NCBI RefSeq assembly: GCF_000005505.3
Contig: NC_016132.3
Coordinates: 744,001-808,000 of the forward strand
From: Brachypodium distachyon
Taxonomy: Eukaryota > Streptophyta > Magnoliopsida > Poales > Poaceae
Length of the DNA: 64,000 nt
Reading direction: 5' to 3'
Part shown: piece after piece, positions 45,901-56,117 of the stretch
Position numbering within the stretch: position 1 is the first letter of the stretch
Layout of the letters: each line of letters begins with the position of its first letter
Program-made: the position numbers and the translations under genes
The notes under the pieces: generated by a model
Database searches by the model: none
Told to the model about the DNA's origin: nothing
Seen by the model: only the letters and a program-made list of their open reading frames with translations

Positions 45901-46176
45901 GGCCATTACCGAGCTGTCAAGTTTCAGTTCCTCTGCGATTGCCCTCTGCAGTGCTCTTCTATTTTTCCACTTTGAGCAATCTATAAAAATTACCCTGTCA
46001 AAGCATAGTCCTGGAATGGTTCTCCTAGATGGAAGCACTTCAGCTACGGATGTAAGTACCGCTGACGCTCCAAATCCATGCCAACCATCAAAATAGATAA
46101 CCTTTCTGTTGCCCATTTGTGCAAGATATTTTAATATCTCCTCTCTGGCGGTATCAACATCAGTGGAGTAGAACCC
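42969..46176 (-). CDS. NLR-type (NB-ARC/LRR) protein with degenerate P-loop; 5' exon not found
   Basis: The main exon begins after an acceptor TTTTACTTCAG at 46176 (GFYSTDVDTAREEILKYLAQ, then the Met at 46116) and is open for about 1036 codons to 43070. The P-loop position reads DGWHGFGASAVLTSVAEVL: the GKT/S of Walker A is missing, and the Walker B region reads KFILIFLNGSDDE. A winged-helix-like stretch (CLYELFLLYNSHIATKSDWV) is followed by many leucine-rich repeats (LWVLDLRHTDWIEIL, MEILDLSGNSEMEILP, LAELDLSGTAIKILDF, LQHLHLRSCPRLQSVLP). A 97-bp intron (43069-42973, GTACTA...CCTAG) splices so that AG|G TGA ends the protein ...GSVLR. Without splicing the frame ends at 42973. It is a presumed intracellular immune receptor, probably unable to hydrolyse ATP in the usual way. 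The coding 5' exon(s) lie above 46180 and were not identified. Confidence 0.82.
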
Positions 46177-48508
46177 CTGAAGTAAAACACGTAAATAAGT
46201 TAGTTCGCCTTTGCTAGCCGCAGCACTGATTTAGCATATACCAACAGTGCATCTCTAAACAAGCGAATTAGTATCCGAACACTCGTTTGAATCACATCAA
46301 CTGCTTGCGGCCAGGCCGACGGCAGAGTAGTTTACGGGGAGTTCTCCCGGCGGGCTGGAGTCTCTCCTCCTCCGACGTGGCCGGCCGTGCTCCTCGCCGT
46401 GGGCAGCCAACACTCGTCCCCAGCGGCCTGTCAGGCTCAGGCTCCTCTTCCCCGGCTGCCGTCCGGGTTCCTCGCCGCTCCTCCACGCGGGCCACTGCCT
46501 CTAATCCTTAGCTGTGGTCGTGGCTCCTCCCGCTGTGGCCTCTCCAGTCATGCTCCTTAGCACGCTGCCGCCGAGGCTCCTCCCCTTTCGCCGGTCTCTT
46601 TTATTTTGTGTTTGTGTGATCTGTGTTAATTTCCCTTTTTATTTTTGCGAAAACTCTTCTGAAAAACGAAAAGTTCATGAAATTCTGAAGCTGAGAAAAC
46701 CAAAAGGTTGTAAAAATCAAAAGCTAGAAATTTAAAAAGTCGAGAAAACCAAAAATAGAAGTTAGAAATTGAAAAGTTGAAGGACAATCAAAAGTTGAGA
46801 AAACAGAAAGTTCGGAAAAATAAATGTGAAGATGTCGACAAAAATATAGAGAATTGAAAACCTGTTCTAACTGCCAAAAAAGGGTGGTCGGAAATCATCC
46901 GCCAGTTCTCGCCCTCCCAATATACAGCGTCAGCTTATGTTCATGATACGAGTTCAGTTTTGTTGCACCAACTAACAGTTCGTATTTGATGGTGAGCTAG
47001 ATTCATGGGAGCTACTTGGATCTGTTATAAGAAAGGAACCGGGTTTTCTGTTTCTAATTGTGTTCGCACTGCACTTTCAAGAGGAGGCCCATTTGAAACA
47101 CGGTAATGAACGAAATGTGTTTGCTGAGGTACCCTTTTCACATTACTAGGCTCGCCTTAGAAGATACTAAATTAACTCGTAGGCTTTACTCCTAGCCAAA
47201 AGAAAACCATGCATGTGCACAAGAGTATTACCCACTTATCAAGAAGACTCATGATGGAATCCTCTGCCGAAGACCAAGAGAGACCAAGTGAGAACCAGCA
47301 ACTCTAATCAATCTCCAACTGATGGATGAGGAGTCATTATGAATATATTCCTCCGACGAAAGACCAAGAGAGAAACAGAGCAGCAGCAAATTCGATGAAT
47401 CTAACCCATATCAGTCCAAGATTTCTCGCCACCACCTGCAACAACGACAACCACAGCATGTTACGAACATGTGTGCTTTACCATAGTAAACCAGTACTAT
47501 ACTACTATTGCATAACTGCACGCAGACGTTTTTTAGCAGAAATAGTTAGCGGCGGAAGAAAGGAAGCTAGCAAATGCTACTGTTCCTAATCCTACGTACA
47601 TACCTCAACAAACAGCAGACAAGAAGAGCAGCTCGAGAAAACAGATACTTTTTTTGCACCACACCAAAATCAGAGCAGGGATGCGATCCAGATGTGCAGC
47701 AGTATATGGTTTGCCCTCCGAAGCTGCACGGACGCCTCAGCAAATTGGCCTCCCGAGCACAGCTATTTGCCTCCTCTCTCTAGCTGAAGAATGCATATGA
47801 TCCTTTGCTTGCTGCAGAGCCCTTTGCTTCTCGCGGACCCATTTTCCTTTTCTCTTTACCAAAGCATGAAGTAATACCTCTCTGCTTTGCTTTTTTGCTT
47901 TTTCTAAAGATGATTCCTGCAACATTACAGATTCCCCAGGTAGTTTGTGCTGCCAGAGATAACCATGGCAAGACAAGGTGCGGTAATTCATGCTCCTTTG
48001 TCTAGAAGACGACGAGTACATGCTTGATGAATGATGATGCTTCATGCTTGCTTGGGAACCCGGTAGTGTGCCTATCTCTAAAGATGATCAGTCTCAGATA
48101 CATATACCAGGCACATTTTGAGTGCCCAACCAAATCTAAACTTTCAACAACTCGACCATCCAAGTCCCTTGGTTATGATAACGGAACAGACCAAAATTGT
48201 TTTGTGGATTAAAATCATATTGCGATTTTGTACATATTAACAATATACTACTGAAGAAAGAATTTACGATCGAAATTTGAACTCAGACAAGAAAAAATTA
48301 ACATTATAAATTTAGACTGGAATCAAAATTTAACACCTGGGTGGGGAGCGGCTCCAAATACAATCGCAAAATCGCCTCACGCTGGACCGAAATGTGATCA
48401 TGCCATCGCTCAGCCTACTACAGGCCTACTAGGCCCAGAATTTTGAAACTCCGACGTCCACGCAGCACCCAAGTTCCCGACAATCCCGGCGCAGCTCGAC
48501 AGCAGCTG
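46177..48508. other. Region upstream of the NLR gene
   Basis: 46290-46600 is GC-rich, perhaps a 5' UTR or promoter of the NLR. 46640-46840 is a purine-rich imperfect repeat of gagaaaaccaaaag-like units on the plus strand. A minus-strand frame, 48045-47737 (SLEKAKKQSREVLLHALVKR, REKQRALQQAKDHMHS), follows a plausible acceptor TAATGTTGCAG and has strong helical character. It may be an exon of an unknown or broken gene. Nothing else was recognised. Confidence 0.3.
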
Positions 48509-48513
48509 ATTCC

Positions 48514-48978
48514 TGTTGGATTAAACTCTGCACACGCTCTACCTCTGTTAGCTTTGCACTGTAGTTATTCTTCAGTTAACTGTAGCAGTTCTTGCTGTTT
48601 TCTTCAGTTAGCTGTTAGCAGGAAATAAGGGCCTGTCAGTGAGCCTGTTCACGATATGGTCGTAGTTGTTTTTCCTCTGATTATTAGCTAGGTAGTTAGG
48701 CCGCACTAACCGCACCATGGGATGGCATGGAGCATGCGAGTATTGCGACAGTAGAGATCACGCATGACTTGGGCGTCGTGGGATGGCACGACCTGTTAGC
48801 TCAGTCAGCGATCTGATCAGTTTGTTAGCTATTTTGGTGGATCGTTGGAGACCACATAAATAAGGGTGAATCAGAAACAGAAAAGCTGCAGTTACAGCAC
48901 GCAGCGCAAAAAAATACCTCTTCTGTTCATCGTGTCCAAGTGAGCTGAGAGAGAACGAGTGCGTGTTTGGCAACGTCA
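48514..48978 (+). repeat. Copia 5' LTR
   Basis: TGTTGG...CGTCA, 465 bp. It contains a TATA-like ACATAAATAAGG at 48853-48864, likely the promoter of the element's RNA. Confidence 0.95.
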
Positions 48979-48980
48979 AT

Positions 48981-48992
48981 TGGTATCAGAGC
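48981..48992 (+). other. Primer-binding site
   Basis: TGGTATCAGAGC stands two bases after the 5' LTR. It is the standard plant copia site complementary to the 3' end of initiator tRNA-Met. Confidence 0.9.
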
Positions 48993-49097
48993 CCTGTTGC
49001 TTTGGTGACCATGGTCGGAACACCACCAGCGAAGGTTTGAGGCGCCGCGGCGGCGGCGAAGGCGGCGGAAGCGGCGGGCCGCACATCGGACAGGTCA

Positions 49098-49482
49098 GTG
49101 ACCCCGGTGGGCGGACGCGCGCAGAGTCGTGGCAGAAGCCGAAGCAGGCGTGGTGTCGGGGAGATCGTGGTCCGGGAGATCGTGCGCGAGGGCGGCGGCG
49201 GCAGCGTCACCTTCCCCACCCTCACCAAGACGAACTACCAGGAGTGGGCGATCCTGATGCGGATCGCGCTCCAGGGCGCCGGCCTTTGGGAGGCCGTGGA
49301 CACCGGCGACGCCACGGAGCGGCAGGAGCGCCATGCGCTCGGCGCGATCCTCAGGTCCGTCCCGCCGGAGATGGTTCCAGTGCTCGCGGCCAAGGACGAG
49401 GCCAAGGCGGCCTGGGACATGCTGAAGACGATGCGCGTTGGTGACAATCGCGTTCGCGAGGCTCGCCGCCAGAGGCTCCGTG
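49098..49482 (+). pseudogene. Copia gag, N-terminal part, out of frame with the rest
   Basis: The frame encodes the usual copia gag start (FPTLTKTNYQEWAILMRIAL, LWEAVDTGDATERQERHALG, AWDMLKTMRVGDNRVREARR). Gag continues in another frame from about 49470 (AFKSEESVEDFSMRMSSL). A small indel near 49470-49482 (ggctccgtggcattc) therefore splits gag. The first ATG after the LTR (49011) meets a stop after nine codons, so the true start is uncertain. Confidence 0.7.
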
Positions 49483-52400
49483 GCATTCAAGTCCGAGGAA
49501 TCCGTCGAGGACTTCTCGATGCGGATGTCCAGCCTCGTCAGCGAGTTGCAGTCGCTCGGCGACAACACCACCAAGCTCGACGCCATCTACAAGACTCTCC
49601 GCGTCGTGCCGACGCGGTACACGCAGATGGCGTGCTCCATCGAGACGCTGCTCGACCTCAGCACACTCACCATCGAGGAGCTGAGCGGTCGCCTGGCCGC
49701 GTCGGAGGGGCGTGGCGCGCCGGAGCCAGAGGCCGGTGCTCGTCTGCTGCTCACGGAAGAGGAGTGGGCTGCAAGGCAGAAGCAGCGCGCCGGGGAGTCG
49801 AGCGGCAAGCAGGCCGCTGCGCCCAAGCCGCCGGCCGGTTTCAAGGGAGGAAAAGGCGCCACCGAGCGCCGCAAGGGCAACTGCCGGTACTGCGGCAAGG
49901 CCGGCCACTGGGCGAAAGAGTGCCGGAAAAGGCAGCGCGATGAAGAGCGCGGCAACGTGCAAGCCAACCTTGCCCAAGCTCAAGAGGAAGAAGCACCTGC
50001 CATGATGATGGCCGTCGTCACTGAATCAACGGCATCGCAGATCGTGGCATCGCAGACAGTGTTCCTCAATGAGGAGAGGGTGTTCCCTGTGCCCTCACCA
50101 GATGGACTGTGGTACTTTGACACTGGTGCAAGTAGCCACATGACAGGGGAGAAGCATGTCTTTGCAACCTTGGATGAAACCGTGCGTGGCTCGGTGAAAT
50201 TTGGCGATGGTTCCCTGGTCAGTATCTGCGGAAAGGGATCTGTTCTGTTTAGAGGGCAGTCAGGTGATCAGCGCGTCCTCGCAGGCGTGTACTACATCCC
50301 GAGCCTCCGGAGCAACATAATCTCCGTTGGCCAGCTGGACGAGGGAGGGTACAAGATCGGCATAGCAGATGGCATGATGACGATCCGTGATCCCGTGCAC
50401 AGCCTGCTCGCGCGCGTCAAGCGCACCGGCAATAGACTCTACACTTGCATCCTGTCACACGACACGCCAGTGTGCCTGATGAGCAAGACCGACGACGCTG
50501 CCTGGAGATGGCATGCTCGTTTTGGGCATCTGCACTTCCGTGCTCTCCACACTCTGTCTAGGCGAGACATGGTGCGTGGCCTACCCGAGATTCGTCGTGT
50601 TGAAGAGTACTGTGATGGATGTGCTTTGGGGAAACAACACCGCACGCCTTTCCCAAGCGCATCATCGTTCAGAGCACAGCAGAGCCTCGAGCTGGTCCAC
50701 ACTGATCTTTGTGGCCCAATCTCTCCGACGACGCCAGGAGGAAACAACTATTTCTTGCTTGTCGTGGACGACTTCAGTCGTTACATGTGGATCGAGATCA
50801 TCAAGGTGAAGAGTGATGCATACTACTTCTTCAACAAAATCAGAGTCGCTGCAGAGGCGATGGGCAACTGCAGGCTCCGGGCTTTCCGCTCCGATCGCGG
50901 AGGAGAGTTCAATTCAGGCGAGTGGCGCGAGCTCTGCGACACCAACGGCATCCAGCACTACACGACGGCGCCATATTCCCCACAGCAGAATGGGGTCGTC
51001 GAGAGACGAAACCAAACTGTCATGGAGATGGCTCGTTGTCTGCTCAAGAGCATGAAGATGCCGTCTCGTTTCTGGGGAGAGGCTGTCAGAACCGCAGTCT
51101 ACATACTGAACCGTGCTCCTACTCGTGCACTCGATGGCATCACTCCGTACGAGCTCTGGCATGGCCAGAAACCGAACGTCCAGCACATGCGTGTGTTCGG
51201 TTGTGTTGCTCACGTCAAGAGGGTTGGCCCTGGCATCAACAAGCTTGCAGACCGCTCCACCATGTGTGTGTTCATTGGCTACGAAGCTGGCTCAAAGTGC
51301 TATCGAGTCTATGACCCAGCAATAGGCAAGCTGCAGGTGTCGCGCGATGTTGTGTTTGAGGAAAGCAGAGCATGGAACTGGGCAGAGGAGCAAGTGCAAG
51401 CGTCAGGCAACACATCCTTCTCAGTGACGTATGTCGACGAGTCGGGCACCATGCAGATCGACACTGGCGTAGAGACACTAGCTGGGCAAGCTTCAAGTTC
51501 TTCTACTGGTGGCAGTTCCTCAAGGTCTGTCACACCAGCGCCAGCGCCACTCACGCCCACCGGCACCGCTTCAACGCCGCTCACGCCAGCGGCACAGACT
51601 GGCATTCGTTGGGCAACGCCACTCACGCACGACGACGGCCGCGACACGGACACCGGGCCGATTCGCTATCGGCGCCTGTCCTGCGTCCTCGATGCCACGG
51701 AGGATGAAGCCATCAGGGAGCGGGGCGAGCAGTGCATGCTCGCTGCCGAAGAGCCTCAAAACATCAACGAGGCAATCGCAGATGAAGCGTGGCGAGCTGC
51801 CATGGACGAAGAAATGGCATCAATCACTGAAAACAAAACCTGGGAGTTGTCTGCACTCCCTCGAGGCCACAAAGCGATTGGCCTCAAGTGGGTTTTCAAA
51901 GTAAAGCGCGACGCCGCCGGCAACCTCGTCAAGTACAAGGCTCGCCTCGTCGCGAAAGGCTACGCCCAGCGCCAGGGGGTGGACTTCGAGGAGGTTTTTG
52001 CTCCGGTGGCCAGAATGGAGACGATGCGTGTCCTTCTCGCGCTGGTGGCACACTCTGGCTGGGAAGTACACCATATGGACGTAAAATCTGCATTCTTGAA
52101 CGGTGTACTCAGCGATGAGGTCTACGTGTGCCAGCCACTGGGATACGTCGTCGCCGGCAAGGAAACTGCAGTTCTGAAACTGCAGAAAGCTCTATATGGA
52201 CTCCATCAGGCACCTCGGGCATGGTACGAAAAACTTGATGTTTCACTTGTTTCACTTGGATTCATCCGCAGTCCAGTGGAGCATGCTGTGTACAGGAGGG
52301 GTGACAGCAATTCATACTTGCTGGTGGGAGTCTATGTTGACGATTTGATCATCACTGGCACTGATGTACAGTTCATCTCTGAATTTAAACATCAGATGCA

Positions 52401-53286
52401 GCAACTCTTCAAAATGAGTGATCTGGGCCGTCTCAGCTACTACTTGGGGATTGAGGTCACCCAATCTGATGGTCAGATCACGCTGTGCCAGAGGAGATAT
52501 GCTGAGAAGATACTGGAGACTGCTGGCATGAGCAACTGCAACAGCTGCCGCGTCCCAATGGAGTGTCGTCTGAAAGTGAAGAAACATGATGACACAGGAG
52601 AGGCTGATAAAACCCTCTACAGAAGTGTGATTGGCAGCCTCAGGTACCTGGTAAACACACGGCCAGACCTTGCTCTTTCCGTAGGTGTTGCCAGCAGGTT
52701 TATGGAAAATCCCACTCAAATTCATTGGGGTTTGATGAAGCAAATTTTGAGGTATGTACAAGGAACATTGACCTTCGGTTGCAGCTTCAGAAAAGGGGAA
52801 GGGGATCCTGTACTTGTTGGATACAGTGACAGCGATCTAGCAGGTGATCCAGATGATCGCAAGAGCACCTCTGGAGTCACCTTCTTTCTTGGCCACAATA
52901 TTGTTTCCTGGAGTTCACAGAAACAGAAAACTGTGGCCTTGTCCTCGTGTGAAGCAGAGTACATTGCCGCTGCTGCAGGGGCGTGTCAAGGGGTGTGGCT
53001 CAGTCGCCTTCTTGGTGACCTGACCGGGCGAGCTCCTACAAAATTCAGGCTTCTAGTGGACAACAAGTCGGCGATCGCTCTGTGCAAGAATCCAGTATTT
53101 CATGATCGCAGTAAGCACATTGACATGAAGTTTCACTTCACCAGAACCTGCATCGAGAGAGGTCAAGTGGATGTGGATCATGTGCGCACGGAGGAGGAGC
53201 TGGCAGACATTCTCACGAAGGCGCTTGGCTTCGTCAGGTTTATCGAACTGCGTCGCTTGCTGGGTGTCGTCGAGGTGCAGGTTTAA
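49438..53286 (+). CDS. Copia gag-pol polyprotein (1282-residue frame)
   Basis: Encodes the C-terminal gag with a zinc knuckle CRYCGKAGHWAKEC (about 49882-49923), aspartic protease WYFDTGASSHMTG (about 50112), integrase with an HHCC zinc finger (HARFGHLHFRAL...YCDGCALGKQ, about 50512-50635) and DDE core (LVHTDLCGPI, FRSDRGGEF, SPQQNGVVERRNQ), reverse transcriptase (VYVDDLIITG, about 52330) and RNase H (YSDSDLAGDPDDRKSTSG, ALSSCEAEYIAAAAGA). All catalytic signatures are present and pol has no stop. Only gag is interrupted, so this copy might still move if gag is supplied in trans. Confidence 0.93.
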   Translation: MVTIAFARLAARGSVAFKSEESVEDFSMRMSSLVSELQSLGDNTTKLDAIYKTLRVVPTRYTQMACSIETLLDLSTLTIEELSGRLAASEGRGAPEPEAGARLLLTEEEWAARQKQRAGESSGKQAAAPKPPAGFKGGKGATERRKGNCRYCGKAGHWAKECRKRQRDEERGNVQANLAQAQEEEAPAMMMAVVTESTASQIVASQTVFLNEERVFPVPSPDGLWYFDTGASSHMTGEKHVFATLDETVRGSVKFGDGSLVSICGKGSVLFRGQSGDQRVLAGVYYIPSLRSNIISVGQLDEGGYKIGIADGMMTIRDPVHSLLARVKRTGNRLYTCILSHDTPVCLMSKTDDAAWRWHARFGHLHFRALHTLSRRDMVRGLPEIRRVEEYCDGCALGKQHRTPFPSASSFRAQQSLELVHTDLCGPISPTTPGGNNYFLLVVDDFSRYMWIEIIKVKSDAYYFFNKIRVAAEAMGNCRLRAFRSDRGGEFNSGEWRELCDTNGIQHYTTAPYSPQQNGVVERRNQTVMEMARCLLKSMKMPSRFWGEAVRTAVYILNRAPTRALDGITPYELWHGQKPNVQHMRVFGCVAHVKRVGPGINKLADRSTMCVFIGYEAGSKCYRVYDPAIGKLQVSRDVVFEESRAWNWAEEQVQASGNTSFSVTYVDESGTMQIDTGVETLAGQASSSSTGGSSSRSVTPAPAPLTPTGTASTPLTPAAQTGIRWATPLTHDDGRDTDTGPIRYRRLSCVLDATEDEAIRERGEQCMLAAEEPQNINEAIADEAWRAAMDEEMASITENKTWELSALPRGHKAIGLKWVFKVKRDAAGNLVKYKARLVAKGYAQRQGVDFEEVFAPVARMETMRVLLALVAHSGWEVHHMDVKSAFLNGVLSDEVYVCQPLGYVVAGKETAVLKLQKALYGLHQAPRAWYEKLDVSLVSLGFIRSPVEHAVYRRGDSNSYLLVGVYVDDLIITGTDVQFISEFKHQMQQLFKMSDLGRLSYYLGIEVTQSDGQITLCQRRYAEKILETAGMSNCNSCRVPMECRLKVKKHDDTGEADKTLYRSVIGSLRYLVNTRPDLALSVGVASRFMENPTQIHWGLMKQILRYVQGTLTFGCSFRKGEGDPVLVGYSDSDLAGDPDDRKSTSGVTFFLGHNIVSWSSQKQKTVALSSCEAEYIAAAAGACQGVWLSRLLGDLTGRAPTKFRLLVDNKSAIALCKNPVFHDRSKHIDMKFHFTRTCIERGQVDVDHVRTEEELADILTKALGFVRFIELRRLLGVVEVQV

Positions 53287-53296
53287 GGGGGTGAAG
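53283..53296 (+). other. Polypurine tract
   Basis: AAGGGGGTGAAG immediately precedes the 3' LTR, right after the pol stop codon. Confidence 0.8.
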
Positions 53297-53761
53297 TGTT
53301 GGATTAAACACTGCACACGCTCTACCTCTGTTAGCTTTGCACTGTAGTTATTCTTCAGTTAACTGTAGCAGTTCTTGCTGTTTTCTTCAGTTAGCTGTTA
53401 GCAGGAAATAAGGGCGTGTCAGTGAGCCTGTTCACGATATGGTCGTAGTTGTTTTTCCTCTGATTATTAGCTAGGTAGTTAGGCCGCACTAATCGCACCA
53501 TGGGATGGCATGGAGCATGCGAGTATTGCGGCAGTAGAGATCACGCATGACTTGGGCGTCGTGGGATGGCACGACCTGTTAGCTCAGTCAGCGATCTGAT
53601 CAGTTTGTTAGCTATTTTGGTGGATCGTTGGAGACCACATAAATAAGGGTGAATCAGAAACAGAAAAGCTGCAGTTACAGCACGCAGCGCAAAAAAATAC
53701 CTCTTGTGTTCATCGTGTCCAAGTGAGCTGAGAGAGAACGAGTGCGTGTTTGGCAACGTCA
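53297..53761 (+). repeat. Copia 3' LTR
   Basis: 465 bp, the same length as the 5' LTR, with five substitutions and no indels. Confidence 0.95.
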
Positions 53762-53889
53762 ATTCCTGGGCCAAACCTGTACTTTGTTTGCAGTCACATG
53801 TGTGAGAGATCGATCGTAGCATACTATTGTCAATATAGAATTTTAACCTCTATTCCAGAACTTGGAGGAAAGAAAACAGTCCTAGCTAG

Positions 53890-54140
53890 TTGATGCTTAT
53901 CATGCACAAACTTCACAAATGGGTGAATGATTCACAGACAGCCAGAGATTTGCAAGAACTGGCACACATAGCTGCTTCCTATTTTTAGTTTTTTCTCAAA
54001 ACCATTATAACAAATCACACAAGCAGCTAGGTCACTAAAACTTCCATTTTCGGGGGAAAAAAGGAGCTAGGTTTATGCGTGCATGCAAGGAAACACAACC
54101 AGCTGAGCTGCTTCTTGGTTCAGATAGATGGCAAACACTC
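53890..54140. repeat. Second copy of the 42306-42530 segment
   Basis: Same order of shared phrases (gtgaatgattcacaga, gaactggcacacatagctgc, acaaatcacacaagcagcta, ttcttggttcagata). This may be a remnant of a second NLR 3' flank. Confidence 0.65.
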
Positions 54141-54194
54141 TTGTGAGTTAATTGTGGGGTCACACTCACATGCAGCTAGTCATGAGATGCGCGC

Positions 54195-54310
54195 AGGGAA
54201 ACGGTTAACTATGCTTAAGCTGCTAGCTACTTAAAGAGCAGAATAAAATATTCGAGCAACCATGTAAGGAACATAACTGGATTGGATTACTCCTACAAAA
54301 TAGGGACTAA
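54195..54310 (-). repeat. F-box intron fragment, inverted
   Basis: The reverse complement of the start of the F-box intron (agtaatccaatccagttatg, ttattctgctctttaagtag, gcttaagcatagttaaccgt) as seen at 33750-33860. No coding exon is attached. Confidence 0.75.
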
Positions 54311-54569
54311 GGATTGGATTACTTGTTATCCTGACCTAATCTGGTTGGGCTTGAATATGGTTGATTAGTTGGGCCGCGTCTACTTGAGCTACGATATGAT
54401 TAGTTGGGCCATCTACAAGGAAGATAAATACTGGCCCAATGGCACTGTCTGGAAAGCTGGGCCCAAGACCACTTTTCCGGGCGGCCCAGTATTACGTGCT
54501 ACAAAACCAGAAAACCCAGTCCAATTGTTTCCCTCCGTGCTCCCAATCCCCATTCCTCGATTCAGACGA

Positions 54570-54652
54570 GAGTGAGGGCGCCGGAATGCCCGGCCGCCGC
54601 CGGCCGCTCTGCTGGACGACGACGATCTCCTACGAGAGATCTTTCTCTGATT
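54570..54652 (+). pseudogene. FBX-6: F-box exon 1 fragment
   Basis: gagagtgagggcgccggaat through DDDDLLREIFL matches the start of the other F-box exons (compare 32343-32437). It is cut off by TGA and unrelated AT-rich sequence. The start codon is changed (acgagagtg). After it lies part of a Stowaway-like element ending tatggatcggaggga (about 54655-54752). Confidence 0.75.
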
Positions 54653-54768
54653 CATATTAATTGTCTCAAATTTGTCCAAATATGAATGTATCTATGCCTA
54701 AAAGTGTCTACATACATGTAATATTTCGACAATTAATATGGATCGGAGGGAATAACTCAGTAACAACC

Positions 54769-54916
54769 TTAACTCAGTAATAAACTTCCATAGATGTGAT
54801 TTTGTTTATCTATTGCTACTATCAAAAGTGAGCTACTGAATTGTACAAAGCATCTATAAGAAGCGAGTTTTTTTTTCTCAAGTAATATTTGTCGGTTCAT
54901 CTATGCAACTGATGCA
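54769..54916 (+). repeat. F-box intron repeat, copy 1
   Basis: A 148-bp stretch nearly identical to 56971-57117. Here it continues normally into the F-box intron acceptor and terminal exon homolog (cttatgcttcttGGCATCGACATT, about 54970), so this is the ancestral arrangement. Confidence 0.85.
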
Positions 54917-55900
54917 CTCCTCTTATCCATTTCTGTTTTCCTTGGCTGTTATTAATTGCCTAACTTATGCTTCTTGGCATCGACATTGCTGGTAGGTGTG
55001 ATGGAGCTGAAAACGTTGCATGTTATACTCCATTTCATTGTTCATTGTTTAACAACAATTTGTTATAAACATCAGCCATCGCATTCAACTCCCCAACGGC
55101 CACAAATTACATATTCAGATATTTTGTTGTCATCTGTATTCCTAGCAGATATAGCAAGGAATATGATATCTGTTACAGAGCTCTGATGTCGCGGAGCTGA
55201 TCATGTGATTTTAGGCACATCTTGTTCATACTGTATATGACCCTGTATGCTGCTTAGTTGCTACTGCTTTTTTTTTTTGACAGCAACTTAATTGCTACTG
55301 CTAGGCTACTAACAAATTGTTGATTTTGTTTCTTCGGGTGAAAGGACGGCTCCTGCAGTCCTCATTGAGGTTGCTGCATCTCGTCATGTGGTCAGGCGGC
55401 GTGTATAAGTGATCTGAAACTTTTTACCGAATGAGTATTTTAGTGTGGTCAAGTTTGTCTATCAGTCTATGAAGTTTCTATTGTAGCAATGTTCGTTTGA
55501 ATGCCTGGACCAGGGAATTTGAGCTTCCCCTAGTAACAATTGAAGCCGGATTTCGGTTTATCTTGCTTTTATCCGCCTGTCAGCTATTGTCTTCAGCCAG
55601 GAGAGTTTTAGACTGGATCTGCTCTGTTAAAAAGCACCAATTACTAGAGGACACCGGGAAATAACTATTACCTCTCTCTCAGAAGCCAAAAAAATTCTGC
55701 CATCTTTTTATCTCAAGCGTTAACACATTTCGTCTGAACAGTGTCATGTTTCTTCAATTGGGCTGCAAAGATACATTCGTAAGGAGAGATTCCAACAAAC
55801 AGCATCGGGTTGCTCTTGCCGTTAGTTCCTCTGGCACTTGCAATGCCTGATGCTCGTGGTATGTATTTTGCATACAACTCACAGCCATTCATGCACACTT
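54917..55900 (+). other. Downstream remnants of an F-box unit
   Basis: Homology to the 3' non-coding exons of FBX-3 and FBX-4 (ggtgtgatggagctgaaaac, gatatctgttacagagctct, gggtgaaaggacggctcc). There is no coding exon and no other feature. Confidence 0.5.
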
Positions 55901-55911
55901 AAAAAAAGAAG

Positions 55912-56004
55912 TTAAACTGGCCGTGCCTTGCTGGCCGCGGGTTCGAGGCCGAGGCCCAGCAGGCACGGCGCAAGGCGGGTCGTGGGCCGGCACGGCCCGT
56001 TTAG
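55912..56004. repeat. Inverted repeat, MITE-like (93 bp)
   Basis: The arms ttaaactggccgtgcc (55912-55927) and ggcacggcccgtttag (55989-56004) pair at 14 of 16 positions. The GC-rich interior repeats GCACGGC. This may be a small hAT-like MITE just upstream of the RING gene. Confidence 0.5.
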
Positions 56005-56117
56005 TTCGCGCGTGCCGGAGTACTTCGTCTTCAAGTCGTCACCAGATTGCTTTGCCTGCCTCTCGGGCTCTCGATCGCCTAGGTTTTGAGTAGCAGCAGA
56101 AGGGGGCAGATCCGGCA

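Larger units (their letters stand above)
48514..53761 (+). mobile_element. Complete Ty1/copia retrotransposon
   Basis: Two 465-bp LTRs (48514-48978, 53297-53761) begin TGTTGGATTAAAC and end GGCAACGTCA, and the 5-bp target duplication ATTCC lies at 48509-48513 and 53762-53766. A primer-binding site and polypurine tract are present. The domain order protease-integrase-RT-RNase H marks Copia. The LTRs differ at 5 of 465 positions (about 1.1%). With the often-used grass rate of 1.3e-8 per site per year this is roughly 0.4 million years, an estimate that depends on that rate. Confidence 0.96.

Noticed and set aside
49098..49943. Reading the whole 281-codon frame as gag
   Set aside because: After about 49470 the sequence is a frameshifted, Arg-rich read. 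The true gag continues in the frame of pol.
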